Source of the DNA: CAZFOB01 sp964520325
GTDB taxonomy: Bacteria > Actinomycetota > JAICYB01
Length of the DNA: 64,000 nt
Assembly (NCBI GenBank): GCA_964520325.1
Contig: CAZFOB010000004.1
Span: 1 to 64,000, forward strand
Direction of reading: 5' to 3'
The first letter of the stretch is position 1. Every line of letters starts with the position of its first letter. Both the position numbers and the translations under genes were made by a program. Of the stretch, positions 10,438-18,287 are shown piece after piece. The notes beneath the pieces are model-generated. The model saw only the letters and a program-made list of their open reading frames with translations, did no database searches and was not told the DNA's origin.

Positions 10438-11027
10438 GCGAACAGAACGTTGAGAACCGATCTGTGCCGCGTCTGAAGACGCGCTACCAGACTGAGATCG
10501 TGCCGGCCCTCAAGGATCGTTTCAGCTTCACGACGGTCATGCAGGTACCGAGGCTCGAGAAGATCTCGGTCAACATGGGCTTGGGTGAGGCCGTCCGTGA
10601 CGCGAAGATCCTCGAGGTTGCCGCAGCCGACCTCCAAGTCATCACCGGCCAGAAGGCGGTCATCACGAAGGCGCGTAAGTCGATCGCCGGGTTCAAGCTC
10701 CGTGCCGGGATGCCGATCGGCGCCAAAGTCACGCTGCGAGGCGCCCGCATGTGGGAGTTCCTCGACCGGCTGCTCTCGATCGCTCTTCCCCGTATCCGTG
10801 ACTTCCGGGGTCTCAACCCCCGCGCGTTCGACGGACGGGGCAACTACACGCTCGGCGTCACCGAACAGCTGATCTTCCCAGAGGTCGATTTCGACACGGT
10901 GCAGAAGCAGCTCGGTATGGACATCACGATCGTCACGACCGCTCGCACCAACGAGGAAGGCTTCGCACTGCTCCAAGCGCTTGGGTTTCCCTTCGCGCAG
11001 GCCGAGAGCGAACAGGAAGCGAGCTAA
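10434..11027 (+). CDS. rplE: 50S ribosomal protein L5
   Basis: The ATG at 10434 overlaps the rplX stop (ATGA) and yields 197 residues, slightly longer than the usual 180. Core motifs: LEKISVNMGLGEAVRDAK, GQKAVITKARKSIAGFKLR and the NPRAFDGRGNYTLGVTEQ block. L5 binds 5S rRNA and contacts P-site tRNA. A longer upstream in-frame opening within rplX is rejected because it would add unrelated residues. Confidence 0.96.
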   Translation: MSEQNVENRSVPRLKTRYQTEIVPALKDRFSFTTVMQVPRLEKISVNMGLGEAVRDAKILEVAAADLQVITGQKAVITKARKSIAGFKLRAGMPIGAKVTLRGARMWEFLDRLLSIALPRIRDFRGLNPRAFDGRGNYTLGVTEQLIFPEVDFDTVQKQLGMDITIVTTARTNEEGFALLQALGFPFAQAESEQEAS

Positions 11028-11030
11028 GCG

Positions 11031-11219
11031 ATGACGCGCAAATCTCTCTACTTCAAGACGTTCTTCAAAGAACCGAAGTTCAAGGTCCAGGGATACACGC
11101 GCTGCAAACGCTGCGGACGTCCCCGTGCGGTCTACAAGCGTTTCCTCTTGTGCCGGTTGTGTTTCCGCGAGTTGTCGCACGCGGGTGAGGTTCCAGGCGT
11201 GAAGAAAGCGAGCTGGTGA
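11031..11219 (+). CDS. rpsZ: 30S ribosomal protein S14, zinc-binding (type Z)
   Basis: 62 residues, the short zinc form of S14. Two CxxC pairs (CKRC at about 23-26 and CRLC about 39-42) form the zinc ribbon. The long zinc-free paralog used under zinc starvation is not in this window. Its stop overlaps the rpsH start (TGATG). Confidence 0.97.
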   Translation: MTRKSLYFKTFFKEPKFKVQGYTRCKRCGRPRAVYKRFLLCRLCFRELSHAGEVPGVKKASW

Positions 11220-11638
11220 TGGCGTCCAAGCGTTCGATAGGTGTGATCAGCGACCCGATCGGTGACCTGCTCACGCGCATCCGGAACGGGCTGGGTGCTC
11301 GTCATTCGGAGGTGCGGATCCCGCACTCGCGTACGAAGGTGCGTATGGCGGAGATCCTCGTGAAGCAGGGTTTCATCGAGGATGTCGAGGTGATCCCCGA
11401 TCCGATCCAGTCACAGATCGTCGTGACGCTCAAGTACACAGGCAACCGCGAACCCGTGATCAAGGGTCTGCGGCGCGTCTCGAAGCCGGGTCTGCGTGTG
11501 TACTCGGGACGCTCGGATCTCCCGCGCGTGCAGGGCGGCCTCGGAGTCGCGATCGTTTCGACGTCGAAAGGCGTGATGACCGACCGTGAAGCTCGCCGCC
11601 ACAAGGTCGGCGGCGAAGTGCTCTGCGAGGTGTGGTGA
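11219..11638 (+). CDS. rpsH: 30S ribosomal protein S8
   Basis: 139 residues from the ATG at 11219 (a GTG one codon earlier is also possible). Shows SDPIGDLLTRIRNG at the start and the C-terminal GVMTDREARRHKVGGEVLCEVW signature (described by its end, about residues 118-139). Binds the central domain of 16S rRNA and in other bacteria represses spc operon translation. Confidence 0.97.
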   Translation: MASKRSIGVISDPIGDLLTRIRNGLGARHSEVRIPHSRTKVRMAEILVKQGFIEDVEVIPDPIQSQIVVTLKYTGNREPVIKGLRRVSKPGLRVYSGRSDLPRVQGGLGVAIVSTSKGVMTDREARRHKVGGEVLCEVW

Positions 11639-11639
11639 C

Positions 11640-12176
11640 GTGAGTCGTATCGGAAAGATGCCGGTGTCGGTGCCCTCGGGTGTCGATGTTGAGATCAAGC
11701 CCGGGCTCGTGGTCGCCAAGGGTGGCAACGGCACTCTCGTTGCGAAGTTCCCCGAGGTGATCGAAGTCGTTCGCGAGGACGATCTGCTCGTGCTCAAGCG
11801 TCCTTCCGATGCGCGGGAGCACAAGGCGTTCCACGGCCTGGCGCGAGCGCTCGTCGCGAATGTGATCCGCGGAGTGTCCGAGGGTTTCACCAAGAGCCTC
11901 GAGATCCAGGGGGTCGGTTACCGTGCTGCCCTTCAGGGATCCACGCTTGTGTTGCAGGTCGGCTATTCGCACTCCGTAGAGATGTCCGCCCCCGAAGGCA
12001 TCGAGTTCGAAGTGCCAACGCCGACGAAGATCGTCGTGAAGGGTGCGTCCAAGGAGCTCGTGGGGCAGACAGCTGCGAACATCAGGAAAGTCCGCCCTCC
12101 CGAGCCGTACAAGGGCAAGGGCATCCGTTACGAAGGCGAACAGATCCGCCGCAAGGTCGGAAAGGCAGCGAAGTGA
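11640..12176 (+). CDS. rplF: 50S ribosomal protein L6
   Basis: The GTG at 11640, one base after the rpsH stop, gives a 178-residue protein starting MSRIGKMPVSVPSGVDV, the standard L6 N-terminus. The C-terminal PPEPYKGKGIRYEGE signature is intact. L6 sits near the factor-binding site of the 50S subunit. An in-frame upstream ATG inside rpsH would add 18 unrelated residues and is not used here. Confidence 0.97.
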   Translation: MSRIGKMPVSVPSGVDVEIKPGLVVAKGGNGTLVAKFPEVIEVVREDDLLVLKRPSDAREHKAFHGLARALVANVIRGVSEGFTKSLEIQGVGYRAALQGSTLVLQVGYSHSVEMSAPEGIEFEVPTPTKIVVKGASKELVGQTAANIRKVRPPEPYKGKGIRYEGEQIRRKVGKAAK

Positions 12177-12547
12177 CAACAGCCACGATCCGAGGGCGCC
12201 GGAAGTCTCAGCACCGACGTCAGGCGCGATTGCGCCGGCATCGCCGTGTTCGCAAGACGGTCGCCGGTTCGTCCGAGCGTCCGCGTCTGCTCGTGTTCCG
12301 ATCCGCGCGACACATCTACGCGCAGGTCATCGACGACACCACCGGCCGGACGCTCGCAGCCGCGTCGACGTTGCAAGCGGAAAAAGCGAAGAAGAGTGAA
12401 GCCGCGAAGCAGGTTGGTGCGCTCATCGCTGAGCGGGCGAAGGCAGCAGGAGTGATAAGGGTCGCGTTCGACCGAGGCGGGTACAAGTACCACGGGCGCG
12501 TAGCGGCGCTTGCCGATGCGGCGCGCGAGGGAGGTTTGGAGTTTTGA
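12173..12547 (+). CDS. rplR: 50S ribosomal protein L18
   Basis: 124 residues with GTG start overlapping the rplF stop by 4 bases. Contains RHRRVRKTVAGSSERPRL and the RPRLLVFRSARHIYAQVIDD block, and ends with FDRGGYKYHGRVAALADAAR. 5S rRNA-binding protein. The stop overlaps the TTG start of rpsE. Confidence 0.97.
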   Translation: MTTATIRGRRKSQHRRQARLRRHRRVRKTVAGSSERPRLLVFRSARHIYAQVIDDTTGRTLAAASTLQAEKAKKSEAAKQVGALIAERAKAAGVIRVAFDRGGYKYHGRVAALADAAREGGLEF

Positions 12548-13188
12548 GCGATCAACGAGGAGGGCGTCGCCGCCGCGATGACGACGACCGCCCCACATTC
12601 GAGCAGCGCGTCGTCGATATCAACCGCGTGGCCAAGGTGCAACAAGGGGGACGCCGGTTCTCGTTCACCGCGCTCGTCGTGATGGGCGACCGGGCTGGAC
12701 GCGTTGGTGTGGGCTACGGCAAGGCCAAGGAAGTCGCGCTGGCGATCCAGAAGGCTGAGGAGTACGCCAAGCGCAGCATGATGACTGTACCCATGATCGG
12801 TTCGACGATCCCACACGAGATCATCGGCGAGGACGGAGCCGCTCGCGTGATGCTCAAGCCTGCTGCTCCCGGTTCCGGTGTTATCGCAGGGGGTGCTGTT
12901 CGCGCCGTTCTCGAGTGCGCCGGCATCCAGGACTGCCTCGCGAAGATCCTCGGGACGAGCAACAAGATCAACGTGGTCCACGCCACTATCGCCGGCTTGA
13001 AGGGCCTGCGCCGCCCTGAGGATGTCGCCCGGATCCGCGGACGCTCCCTCGAGGAGGTTCTCTCTCCCGTCATGCTTCGCCGGATGGAGGAAGCCAAGGA
13101 GAACTCCTCGCGCGGCGCTGCTTCGAGTGAGCCAAGCCCCGCAGGACAGCCAAGCCCCGCTGGACGGAACGGTGGGTTCTCCCGATGA
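12544..13188 (+). CDS. rpsE: 30S ribosomal protein S5 with C-terminal extension
   Basis: 214 residues against about 165 in E. coli. TTG start overlaps rplR by 4 bases. The double-stranded-RNA-binding-like region (VVDINRVAKVQQGGRRFSF) and VGVGYGKAKEV motif are clear. The tail ends in two copies of a PSPAGQ-like unit from an 18-bp tandem duplication (13130-13165). S5 contributes to translational accuracy. Confidence 0.97.
   Translation: MSDQRGGRRRRDDDDRPTFEQRVVDINRVAKVQQGGRRFSFTALVVMGDRAGRVGVGYGKAKEVALAIQKAEEYAKRSMMTVPMIGSTIPHEIIGEDGAARVMLKPAAPGSGVIAGGAVRAVLECAGIQDCLAKILGTSNKINVVHATIAGLKGLRRPEDVARIRGRSLEEVLSPVMLRRMEEAKENSSRGAASSEPSPAGQPSPAGRNGGFSR
13130..13165 (+). repeat. Tandem duplication, 2 x 18 bp, in the 3' end of rpsE
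   Basis: Two nearly identical 18-base units (AGCCAAGCCCCGCWGGAC) encode the repeated Pro-Ser-Pro-Ala-Gly segment of the S5 tail, in frame. Confidence 0.9.
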
Positions 13189-13379
13189 CAGATATCAAGA
13201 TCACGCAGCGCAAGAGCACGATCGGCTGTCCGCCCGACCAGATCGGAACCATGCGTGCGCTGGGGCTGAAGAAGATCGGGACGTCGGTCTCCAAAGCCGA
13301 CACCCCCGACATCAGGGGCATGGTATTCCACGTCCGTCACCTCGTCGACGTTGTTGAAACGAGCGAGGAGTCCAAGTGA
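13185..13379 (+). CDS. rpmD: 50S ribosomal protein L30
   Basis: 64 residues, normal. Contains ITQRKSTIGCPPDQIGTMRALGL with the typical L30 fold signature (positions about 5-28). The ATG overlaps the rpsE stop and the stop overlaps the GTG of rplO, so all three are translationally coupled. Confidence 0.96.
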   Translation: MTDIKITQRKSTIGCPPDQIGTMRALGLKKIGTSVSKADTPDIRGMVFHVRHLVDVVETSEESK

Positions 13380-13813
13380 GGCTGCACGATCTCAAGCCGG
13401 CACCGGGAACCAAGCGTCGCAAGAAGCGCGTTGGACGCGGCGAGGGTGGAGGCAAAGGCAAGACCTCGGGCCGCGGTCAGAAGGGCCAGAAGTCGCGCAA
13501 CACCGTGCACCCCTGGTTCGAAGGTGGCCAGATGCCACTTCAGCGACGTGTGCCCAAGTGGGGCGGTTTCACCAATCCCAACCGCGTGGAGTACGCAGTC
13601 GTCAACGTGGCCAAACTCGCCGAAACGTTCGAGGCCGGATCGAGTCTCGGTCCGGCTGATCTCGTATCAAAGGGTTTGGTGCGCAAGCGCATGCCGGTGA
13701 AGGTGCTCGCGCACGGCGATATCACGATCGCCCTCACGGTGAAGGCCAACAAGTTCTCGAAGCAGGCGGAAGAGAAGATCAAGGCGGCCGGCGGTTCGAT
13801 CGAGGTGATCTAG
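13376..13813 (+). CDS. rplO: 50S ribosomal protein L15
   Basis: 145 residues, GTG start overlapping the rpmD stop. N-terminal MRLHDLKPAPGTKRRKKRVGRG and the glycine-rich GKTSGRGQKGQKSR segment are characteristic (residues about 1-44). A late-assembly 50S protein. secY follows 3 bases after its stop, as in most bacteria. Confidence 0.97.
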   Translation: MRLHDLKPAPGTKRRKKRVGRGEGGGKGKTSGRGQKGQKSRNTVHPWFEGGQMPLQRRVPKWGGFTNPNRVEYAVVNVAKLAETFEAGSSLGPADLVSKGLVRKRMPVKVLAHGDITIALTVKANKFSKQAEEKIKAAGGSIEVI

Positions 13814-13816
13814 CTC

Positions 13817-15103
13817 GTGCTCAGCGCGATGGCCAACGCGTTCAAGGTCAAAGATCTCCGTCGCAAGATCCTCTTCACGCTGCTCATCATCGCCGTTTAC
13901 CGTCTCGGTGCGAACATCCCCAACCCCGGGATCGACCACGCGGCTGTTCAGCAACTGATCGACCGCGGCAAGGATGCCGGCGGCGTCGTCTCGTTCCTGA
14001 ACCTGTTCTCGGGCGGAGCGTTGACGCGTTTCGCGATCTTCGGGCTCGGCATCATGCCGTACATCACGGCGTCGATCATCATGCAGCTGTTGGCAGTCGT
14101 CATCCCACGGATCGAGGAATGGCAGAAGCAGGGTGAGATCGGCCACCGAAAGATCACGCAGTGGACGCGGTACCAGACGATCGTCCTCGCGCTCATCCAG
14201 TCGACAGGGTTGGTCTTCTTGTTCCACAACCCGGAGAACTTCGGCGTCGACCTGATCCCGCAATTCACCCCGCCGCGGATCGTCCTGATCGTCCTGACGA
14301 TGACGGCAGGCACCGGTCTGATCATGTGGCTCGGGGAGCTTGTCACTCAGCGCGGGATCGGAAACGGCATGTCGATCCTCATCTTCGCCAGCATCATCTC
14401 CGAACTCCCGACCAACTCGAGCGTCATCTACTCGACGCTCGGACCGATCGGGGCTGGAGTCTTCCTTTTGATCGGACTCGGGATCGTCGTGGCCGTCGTG
14501 CTCATCGAGCAGGGCCAGCGGCGTATCCCTGTGCAGTATGCGAAGCGGATCGTCGGACGCCGCATGATGGGAGGAGGATCGACGTATATCCCGATCAAAG
14601 TGAATCAGGCGGGAGTGATCCCGATCATCTTCGCTTCGTCGGTGATGTACATCCCAGTGCTCATCTCAAGCGCTGCTCCGTGGCAGCAACTCCGCGATTT
14701 CACACAGCGGTACTTCGTCACCGCGACGAGTCTTCCGTACATCGTCCTGTTCTTCATCCTCATCCTGGCTTTCACGTTCTTCTATGTAGCGATCACCTTC
14801 AACCCCGTCCAACAGGCTGATTACATCCGGAAATACGGAGGGTTCATCCCCGGTATCCGTCCGGGACGCCCGACAGCGGAGTACCTCAACCGAGTACTCA
14901 CCAGGCTGACGGTTCCCGGGAGCTTGTTCCTCGCGGCGATCGCGATCCTTCCGTCGATCGTGGCGTCGGCAACACGGATCCCGGAGTCGGCGTTCCCGTT
15001 CGGCGGGACGACGATCCTCATCGCGGTCGGCGTTGCACTCGAGACGATGCGCCAACTGGAGTCGCAGCTGCTGATGCGCCACTACGAAGGTTTCCTCGGT
15101 TAA
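13817..15103 (+). CDS. secY: Protein translocase subunit SecY
   Basis: 428 residues with about ten hydrophobic membrane-spanning stretches. SecY forms the protein-conducting channel with SecE and SecG. Visible landmarks are the first helix region after KDLRRKILFTLLIIAVYRLG, the plug region FSGGALTRFAIFGLGIMPYI, and the cytosolic loop RRIPVQYAKR needed for SecA and ribosome contact. GTG at 13817 is chosen because GAGGTG lies about 10 bases upstream; ATG at 13829 is an alternative. Classic spc operon position. Confidence 0.97.
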   Translation: MLSAMANAFKVKDLRRKILFTLLIIAVYRLGANIPNPGIDHAAVQQLIDRGKDAGGVVSFLNLFSGGALTRFAIFGLGIMPYITASIIMQLLAVVIPRIEEWQKQGEIGHRKITQWTRYQTIVLALIQSTGLVFLFHNPENFGVDLIPQFTPPRIVLIVLTMTAGTGLIMWLGELVTQRGIGNGMSILIFASIISELPTNSSVIYSTLGPIGAGVFLLIGLGIVVAVVLIEQGQRRIPVQYAKRIVGRRMMGGGSTYIPIKVNQAGVIPIIFASSVMYIPVLISSAAPWQQLRDFTQRYFVTATSLPYIVLFFILILAFTFFYVAITFNPVQQADYIRKYGGFIPGIRPGRPTAEYLNRVLTRLTVPGSLFLAAIAILPSIVASATRIPESAFPFGGTTILIAVGVALETMRQLESQLLMRHYEGFLG

Positions 15104-15113
15104 GGCGGCGGGG

Positions 15114-15758
15114 ATGCGGGTCTTGATGGCTGGTTCCCCCGGTGCGGGGAAAGGAACGCATGGCCGCCGCCTGGGACGCGACCTCGGTGTCCCGCACATC
15201 GCTACCGGCAACCTGCTTCGCGAGCAAGTTGCGGCCGAGTCTGTGGTCGGACGCGAGGCCAGGGAGTACATGGACCGCGGCGACTACGTACCCGACATCG
15301 TGATGATCGAGATGATCAAGCACCGGCTGAGCGAGCCCGACGCTGAGAAGGGGTTCGTCCTCGACGGGTTTCCTCGCACCCAGGGCCAGGCCACTGAGTT
15401 GGACAAGCTGTTGGCTGATCTCGGTCACTCCCTCGACGCCGTGCTCGTTCTCGAGGTGCCCGTCGAAGAGATGGTGCGCCGGTTGTCCGGACGTCGGACG
15501 TGTCCGAAATGCCAGCGCGCCTACCACATGAACGATGACCCGCCGAACGACGACGAGCGCTGCGACGACGACGGCACGGCTCTCGAGCGACGTACCGACG
15601 ACGAGCCGGAGACGGTCCGCTACCGGCTCAAGGTGTACGCCGACCGTACCGCCGGTGTCATCGAGCACTACGACGTCGACGGACTGATCCGCAGAGTCAA
15701 CGGCGAGGCGAGCGTCGACGAGGTCAGCGGACGCATCGACGAAGCGCTGGGCCTCTGA
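15114..15758 (+). CDS. adk: Adenylate kinase
   Basis: 214 residues. Interconverts ATP + AMP and 2 ADP. P-loop GSPGAGKGT at about 7-15, the DGFPRT motif at about 83-88, and a LID domain with a zinc-type arrangement (CPKC then CDDD, the fourth ligand being Asp). Follows secY as in most Gram-positive bacteria; its stop overlaps the map ATG (TGATG). Confidence 0.97.
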   Translation: MRVLMAGSPGAGKGTHGRRLGRDLGVPHIATGNLLREQVAAESVVGREAREYMDRGDYVPDIVMIEMIKHRLSEPDAEKGFVLDGFPRTQGQATELDKLLADLGHSLDAVLVLEVPVEEMVRRLSGRRTCPKCQRAYHMNDDPPNDDERCDDDGTALERRTDDEPETVRYRLKVYADRTAGVIEHYDVDGLIRRVNGEASVDEVSGRIDEALGL

Positions 15759-16555
15759 TGATCATCAAGAAGTCGCCTACGGAGCTCGATCGGATGCGCG
15801 AGGCCGGACGCGTCGTGGCGACGGTGCTCGACACGGTCCGCGAGCAGATCCGTCCAGGCGTGAAAACCCGTGCGCTGGACACCCTCGTGGAGCACGTGAT
15901 CCGCGATGCGGGCTGCGTCCCGTCCTTCAAGGGTTACCGGGGGTTCCCGGCGTCAGCCTGTATCTCTCTCAACGAGGAGATCGTCCACGGCATCCCCGGC
16001 CCTCGGAAACTGCGAGAGGGCGATCTCGTGAAGATCGATGTCGGTGCCATCTATGAGGGCTACCACGGAGATTCGGCCTGGACGTTCTATGTCGGCGAGG
16101 TCGTGCCACCACAGATCGAGCAGCTGATGCGCGTCACAGAAGATTCTCTTTGGGCCGGCATCCGCGAGGCGCGAGCCGGCAACCGGGTGGGAGACATCTC
16201 GCACGCCGTCCAGAAGGTCGTCGAGGCGGAGGGTTTCTCAGTCGTCAGGGAGTACGTGGGCCACGGCGTTGGGGCGCAACTCCATGAGGACCTTCAGGTG
16301 CCCAACTACGGCCCGGCCGGCCGGGGTCCAGTCCTCGAAGAAGGGATGACCATCGCACTCGAGCCCATGGTCAACGTCGGGGATTGGCATACCGAGGTGC
16401 TCGCCGACGATTGGACGGTTGTCACTGCCGACCGGTCGCTCTCTGCACACTACGAACACACGATCGCTATCACGGCAGGTGAGCCTGAGGTCTTGACCGC
16501 GCATGCCGCCGGCGTCCGGGAGGCGCGGGGGGTATCTCCCTGCACGAAAAAATGA
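15758..16555 (+). CDS. map: Methionine aminopeptidase, type I
   Basis: 265 residues. Removes the initiator Met from nascent proteins. Metal ligands are recognisable: IDVGAIYEGYHGDSAWTF region with Asp residues, the GHGVG histidine, the LEPMVNVG glutamate and the terminal YEHTIAIT glutamate. The last about 17 residues (after LTAHAAG) are a short non-conserved tail. The gene normally precedes infA; here rpmJ follows instead. Confidence 0.97.
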   Translation: MIIKKSPTELDRMREAGRVVATVLDTVREQIRPGVKTRALDTLVEHVIRDAGCVPSFKGYRGFPASACISLNEEIVHGIPGPRKLREGDLVKIDVGAIYEGYHGDSAWTFYVGEVVPPQIEQLMRVTEDSLWAGIREARAGNRVGDISHAVQKVVEAEGFSVVREYVGHGVGAQLHEDLQVPNYGPAGRGPVLEEGMTIALEPMVNVGDWHTEVLADDWTVVTADRSLSAHYEHTIAITAGEPEVLTAHAAGVREARGVSPCTKK

Positions 16556-16568
16556 CCTACTCGTACGC

Positions 16569-16577
16569 TGCTATACT
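16569..16577 (+). promoter_or_regulatory. Extended -10 promoter for rpmJ-rpsM-rpsK-rpsD
   Basis: TGC-TATACT is an extended -10 element (TGN followed by a 5/6 match to TATAAT) inside the 88-base gap between map and rpmJ. No convincing -35 hexamer is present at 17-18 bases, which is common for extended -10 promoters. Transcription would begin near 16584, giving about a 60-base leader for rpmJ. Confidence 0.5.
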
Positions 16578-16643
16578 CGTTGATTCCGGCTGGGGGAAGC
16601 TCGCCCACGCTCGCCTGCAACACAATGACTGGAGTGGTTCGCC

Positions 16644-16760
16644 GTGAAGGTTCGTGCGTCCGTGAAGAAGATGTGTGACAAGTGCAAGGTCATCCGCCGC
16701 CGAGGACAGGTGCGCGTGATCTGCACGAACCCGCGTCACAAGCAAAGGCAGGGAAGCTAA
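16644..16760 (+). CDS. rpmJ: 50S ribosomal protein L36
   Basis: A 38-residue protein from the GTG at 16644: MKVRASVKKMCDKCKVIRRR then a CTNPRHKQRQG ending. The zinc ligands of the C+ form are present (CDKC, C and H in the CTNPRH segment). It is the smallest standard 50S protein. Normally it follows infA, which is missing here. rpsM follows after 3 bases. Confidence 0.96.
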   Translation: MKVRASVKKMCDKCKVIRRRGQVRVICTNPRHKQRQGS

Positions 16761-16763
16761 CCC

Positions 16764-17150
16764 ATGGCCCGGATCGCTGGTGTCGACCTTCCTCGCAACA
16801 AGCGCGCGGACGTCGCGCTCACCTACATCTTCGGGATCGGCACGAAGACCGCGACGGAAATCTGCTCAGGTTCGAATATCGAACCGACGACGAAGATCCA
16901 GGATCTCACCGACGACGAGGTCAGCCGGATCCGTCAACTGATCGACGCGACCATCAAGGTCGAGGGAGAGCTCCGGCGACAGGTCCAGCAGGACGTCAGG
17001 CGCAAGATCGAGATCGGCTCATACCAAGGCATGCGTCACGTGCTCGGTCTTCCCGTCCGTGGTCAGCGTACGCAGACCAACTCTCGGACACGGAAAGGTC
17101 CCAAGCGCACAGTTGCTGGTAAGAAGAAGAAGGTCGGAAAGAAGGGATAG
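16764..17150 (+). CDS. rpsM: 30S ribosomal protein S13
   Basis: 128 residues, near the usual 120. MARIAGVDLPRNKRADVALTYIFGIG at the start (positions 1-26) and the C-terminal GLPVRGQRTQTNSRTRKGPKR basic tail (about 94-114) are typical. S13 forms the A- and B-type bridges in the head. First gene of the alpha-operon segment after rpmJ. Confidence 0.98.
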   Translation: MARIAGVDLPRNKRADVALTYIFGIGTKTATEICSGSNIEPTTKIQDLTDDEVSRIRQLIDATIKVEGELRRQVQQDVRRKIEIGSYQGMRHVLGLPVRGQRTQTNSRTRKGPKRTVAGKKKKVGKKG

Positions 17151-17153
17151 TTC

Positions 17154-17552
17154 GTGGGCGGTAAGAAGAAGACAACGGACCGCGTACGCCGGCGAGAGCG
17201 CAAGAACATCGCCGTCGGTCAAGCGCACATCAAATCGAGTTTCAACAACACGATCATCTCGATCACCGATCCTGCGGGCGCGCTGGTGTCCTGGTCGTCC
17301 GGCGGAACGGTTGGATTCAAGGGCTCACGAAAGTCGACGCCGTTCGCTGCGCAACTCGCGGCGGAGGCGGCTGCGCGCAAGGCCATGGAGCACGGTATGC
17401 GTCGCGTCGAGGTCATCGTGAAGGGCCCCGGCTCTGGGCGTGAAACTGCGATCCGTGCGCTTCAGGCCGCGGGCCTCGAAGTCGCGAGCATCACTGACTC
17501 AACACCGGTGCCACACAACGGTTGCCGTCCGAAGAAGCGGCCCCGAAACTAG
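17154..17552 (+). CDS. rpsK: 30S ribosomal protein S11
   Basis: 132 residues, GTG start 3 bases after rpsM. The AHIKSSFNNTIISITD and GSGRETAIRALQAAGLEV blocks and the C-terminal PHNGCRPKKRPRN are diagnostic. Part of the platform near the Shine-Dalgarno helix. Confidence 0.98.
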   Translation: MGGKKKTTDRVRRRERKNIAVGQAHIKSSFNNTIISITDPAGALVSWSSGGTVGFKGSRKSTPFAAQLAAEAAARKAMEHGMRRVEVIVKGPGSGRETAIRALQAAGLEVASITDSTPVPHNGCRPKKRPRN

Positions 17553-17567
17553 ATGAGGAACTAACTC

Positions 17568-18197
17568 ATGGCTCGCTATAAGGACGCCGACTGCCGGCAA
17601 TGCCGCCGAGAGGGCATCAAGCTCTATCTCAAGGGCAGCAAATGCGAAACACCCAAGTGTCCCGTCGAGAAGCGGCCGTTCCCGCCGGGTCAGCACGGGA
17701 GGGCACGGAGACAGCGCGACAAGGAATACGAGCAGCGCCTGCGTGAGAAGCAGAAAGCTCGCCGCGTCTACGGAGTGCTCGAGAAGCAGTTCCGTTCCTA
17801 CTACGACAAGGCGGCGCGGCAGAAAGGGGCGACGGGTGAGAACCTGCTCCGCCTGCTCGAGCGTCGGCTCGACAATGTTGCGTTCCGGGCCGGCTTTGGG
17901 CAGTCGCGCGACGACGCACGTCAGTTGGTGCTGCACCGCCACGTCCTTCTCAACGGCAAGATCACCAAGACGCCATCAGTGATGGTTCGCCCCGGCGACG
18001 TTGTGACCGTGAAGGAGAAGTCGCGGACCCTCGTTCGCGTGCTCGAAGCACGGGAACGAGCGCAGTCCCGCACGATCCCCGCATGGCTCGTCACCGATCT
18101 CGAGAAGCTCGAGGCGCGGGTCGTAAACCTTCCCGAGCGCGCGGAGATCGATGCGCCGGTGAAGGAGTCGTTCATCGTCGAGTTCTACTCGCGCTAA
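17568..18197 (+). CDS. rpsD: 30S ribosomal protein S4, zinc-binding form
   Basis: 209 residues. The N-terminal zinc knuckle is present: C-x2-C (CRQC), then C and C in GSKCETPKC. S4 RNA-binding domain includes LDNVAFRAGFGQSRDDARQLVLH. S4 nucleates 30S assembly and in other bacteria autoregulates the alpha operon. The 90-base gap to rpoA shows no clear conserved S4-binding fold that I can identify. Confidence 0.97.
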   Translation: MARYKDADCRQCRREGIKLYLKGSKCETPKCPVEKRPFPPGQHGRARRQRDKEYEQRLREKQKARRVYGVLEKQFRSYYDKAARQKGATGENLLRLLERRLDNVAFRAGFGQSRDDARQLVLHRHVLLNGKITKTPSVMVRPGDVVTVKEKSRTLVRVLEARERAQSRTIPAWLVTDLEKLEARVVNLPERAEIDAPVKESFIVEFYSR

Positions 18198-18287
18198 GAA
18201 GTTCGGTTCTTCTTCGGCAGTAGCGAAGCCGGAGCCGCAACAGGGAAGAGACGCTTACGAAACGTTGTTAACGAGAGGAGATTCCAG

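Noticed and set aside
16556..16643. A hidden infA gene
   Set aside because: 88 bases are too few for the 72-residue IF1, and no frame has IF1-like sequence.
18198..18287. An S4-binding autoregulatory pseudoknot before rpoA
   Set aside because: Only a weak 5-bp hairpin could be seen; no resemblance to the known alpha-operon element, which in any case lies before rpsM.
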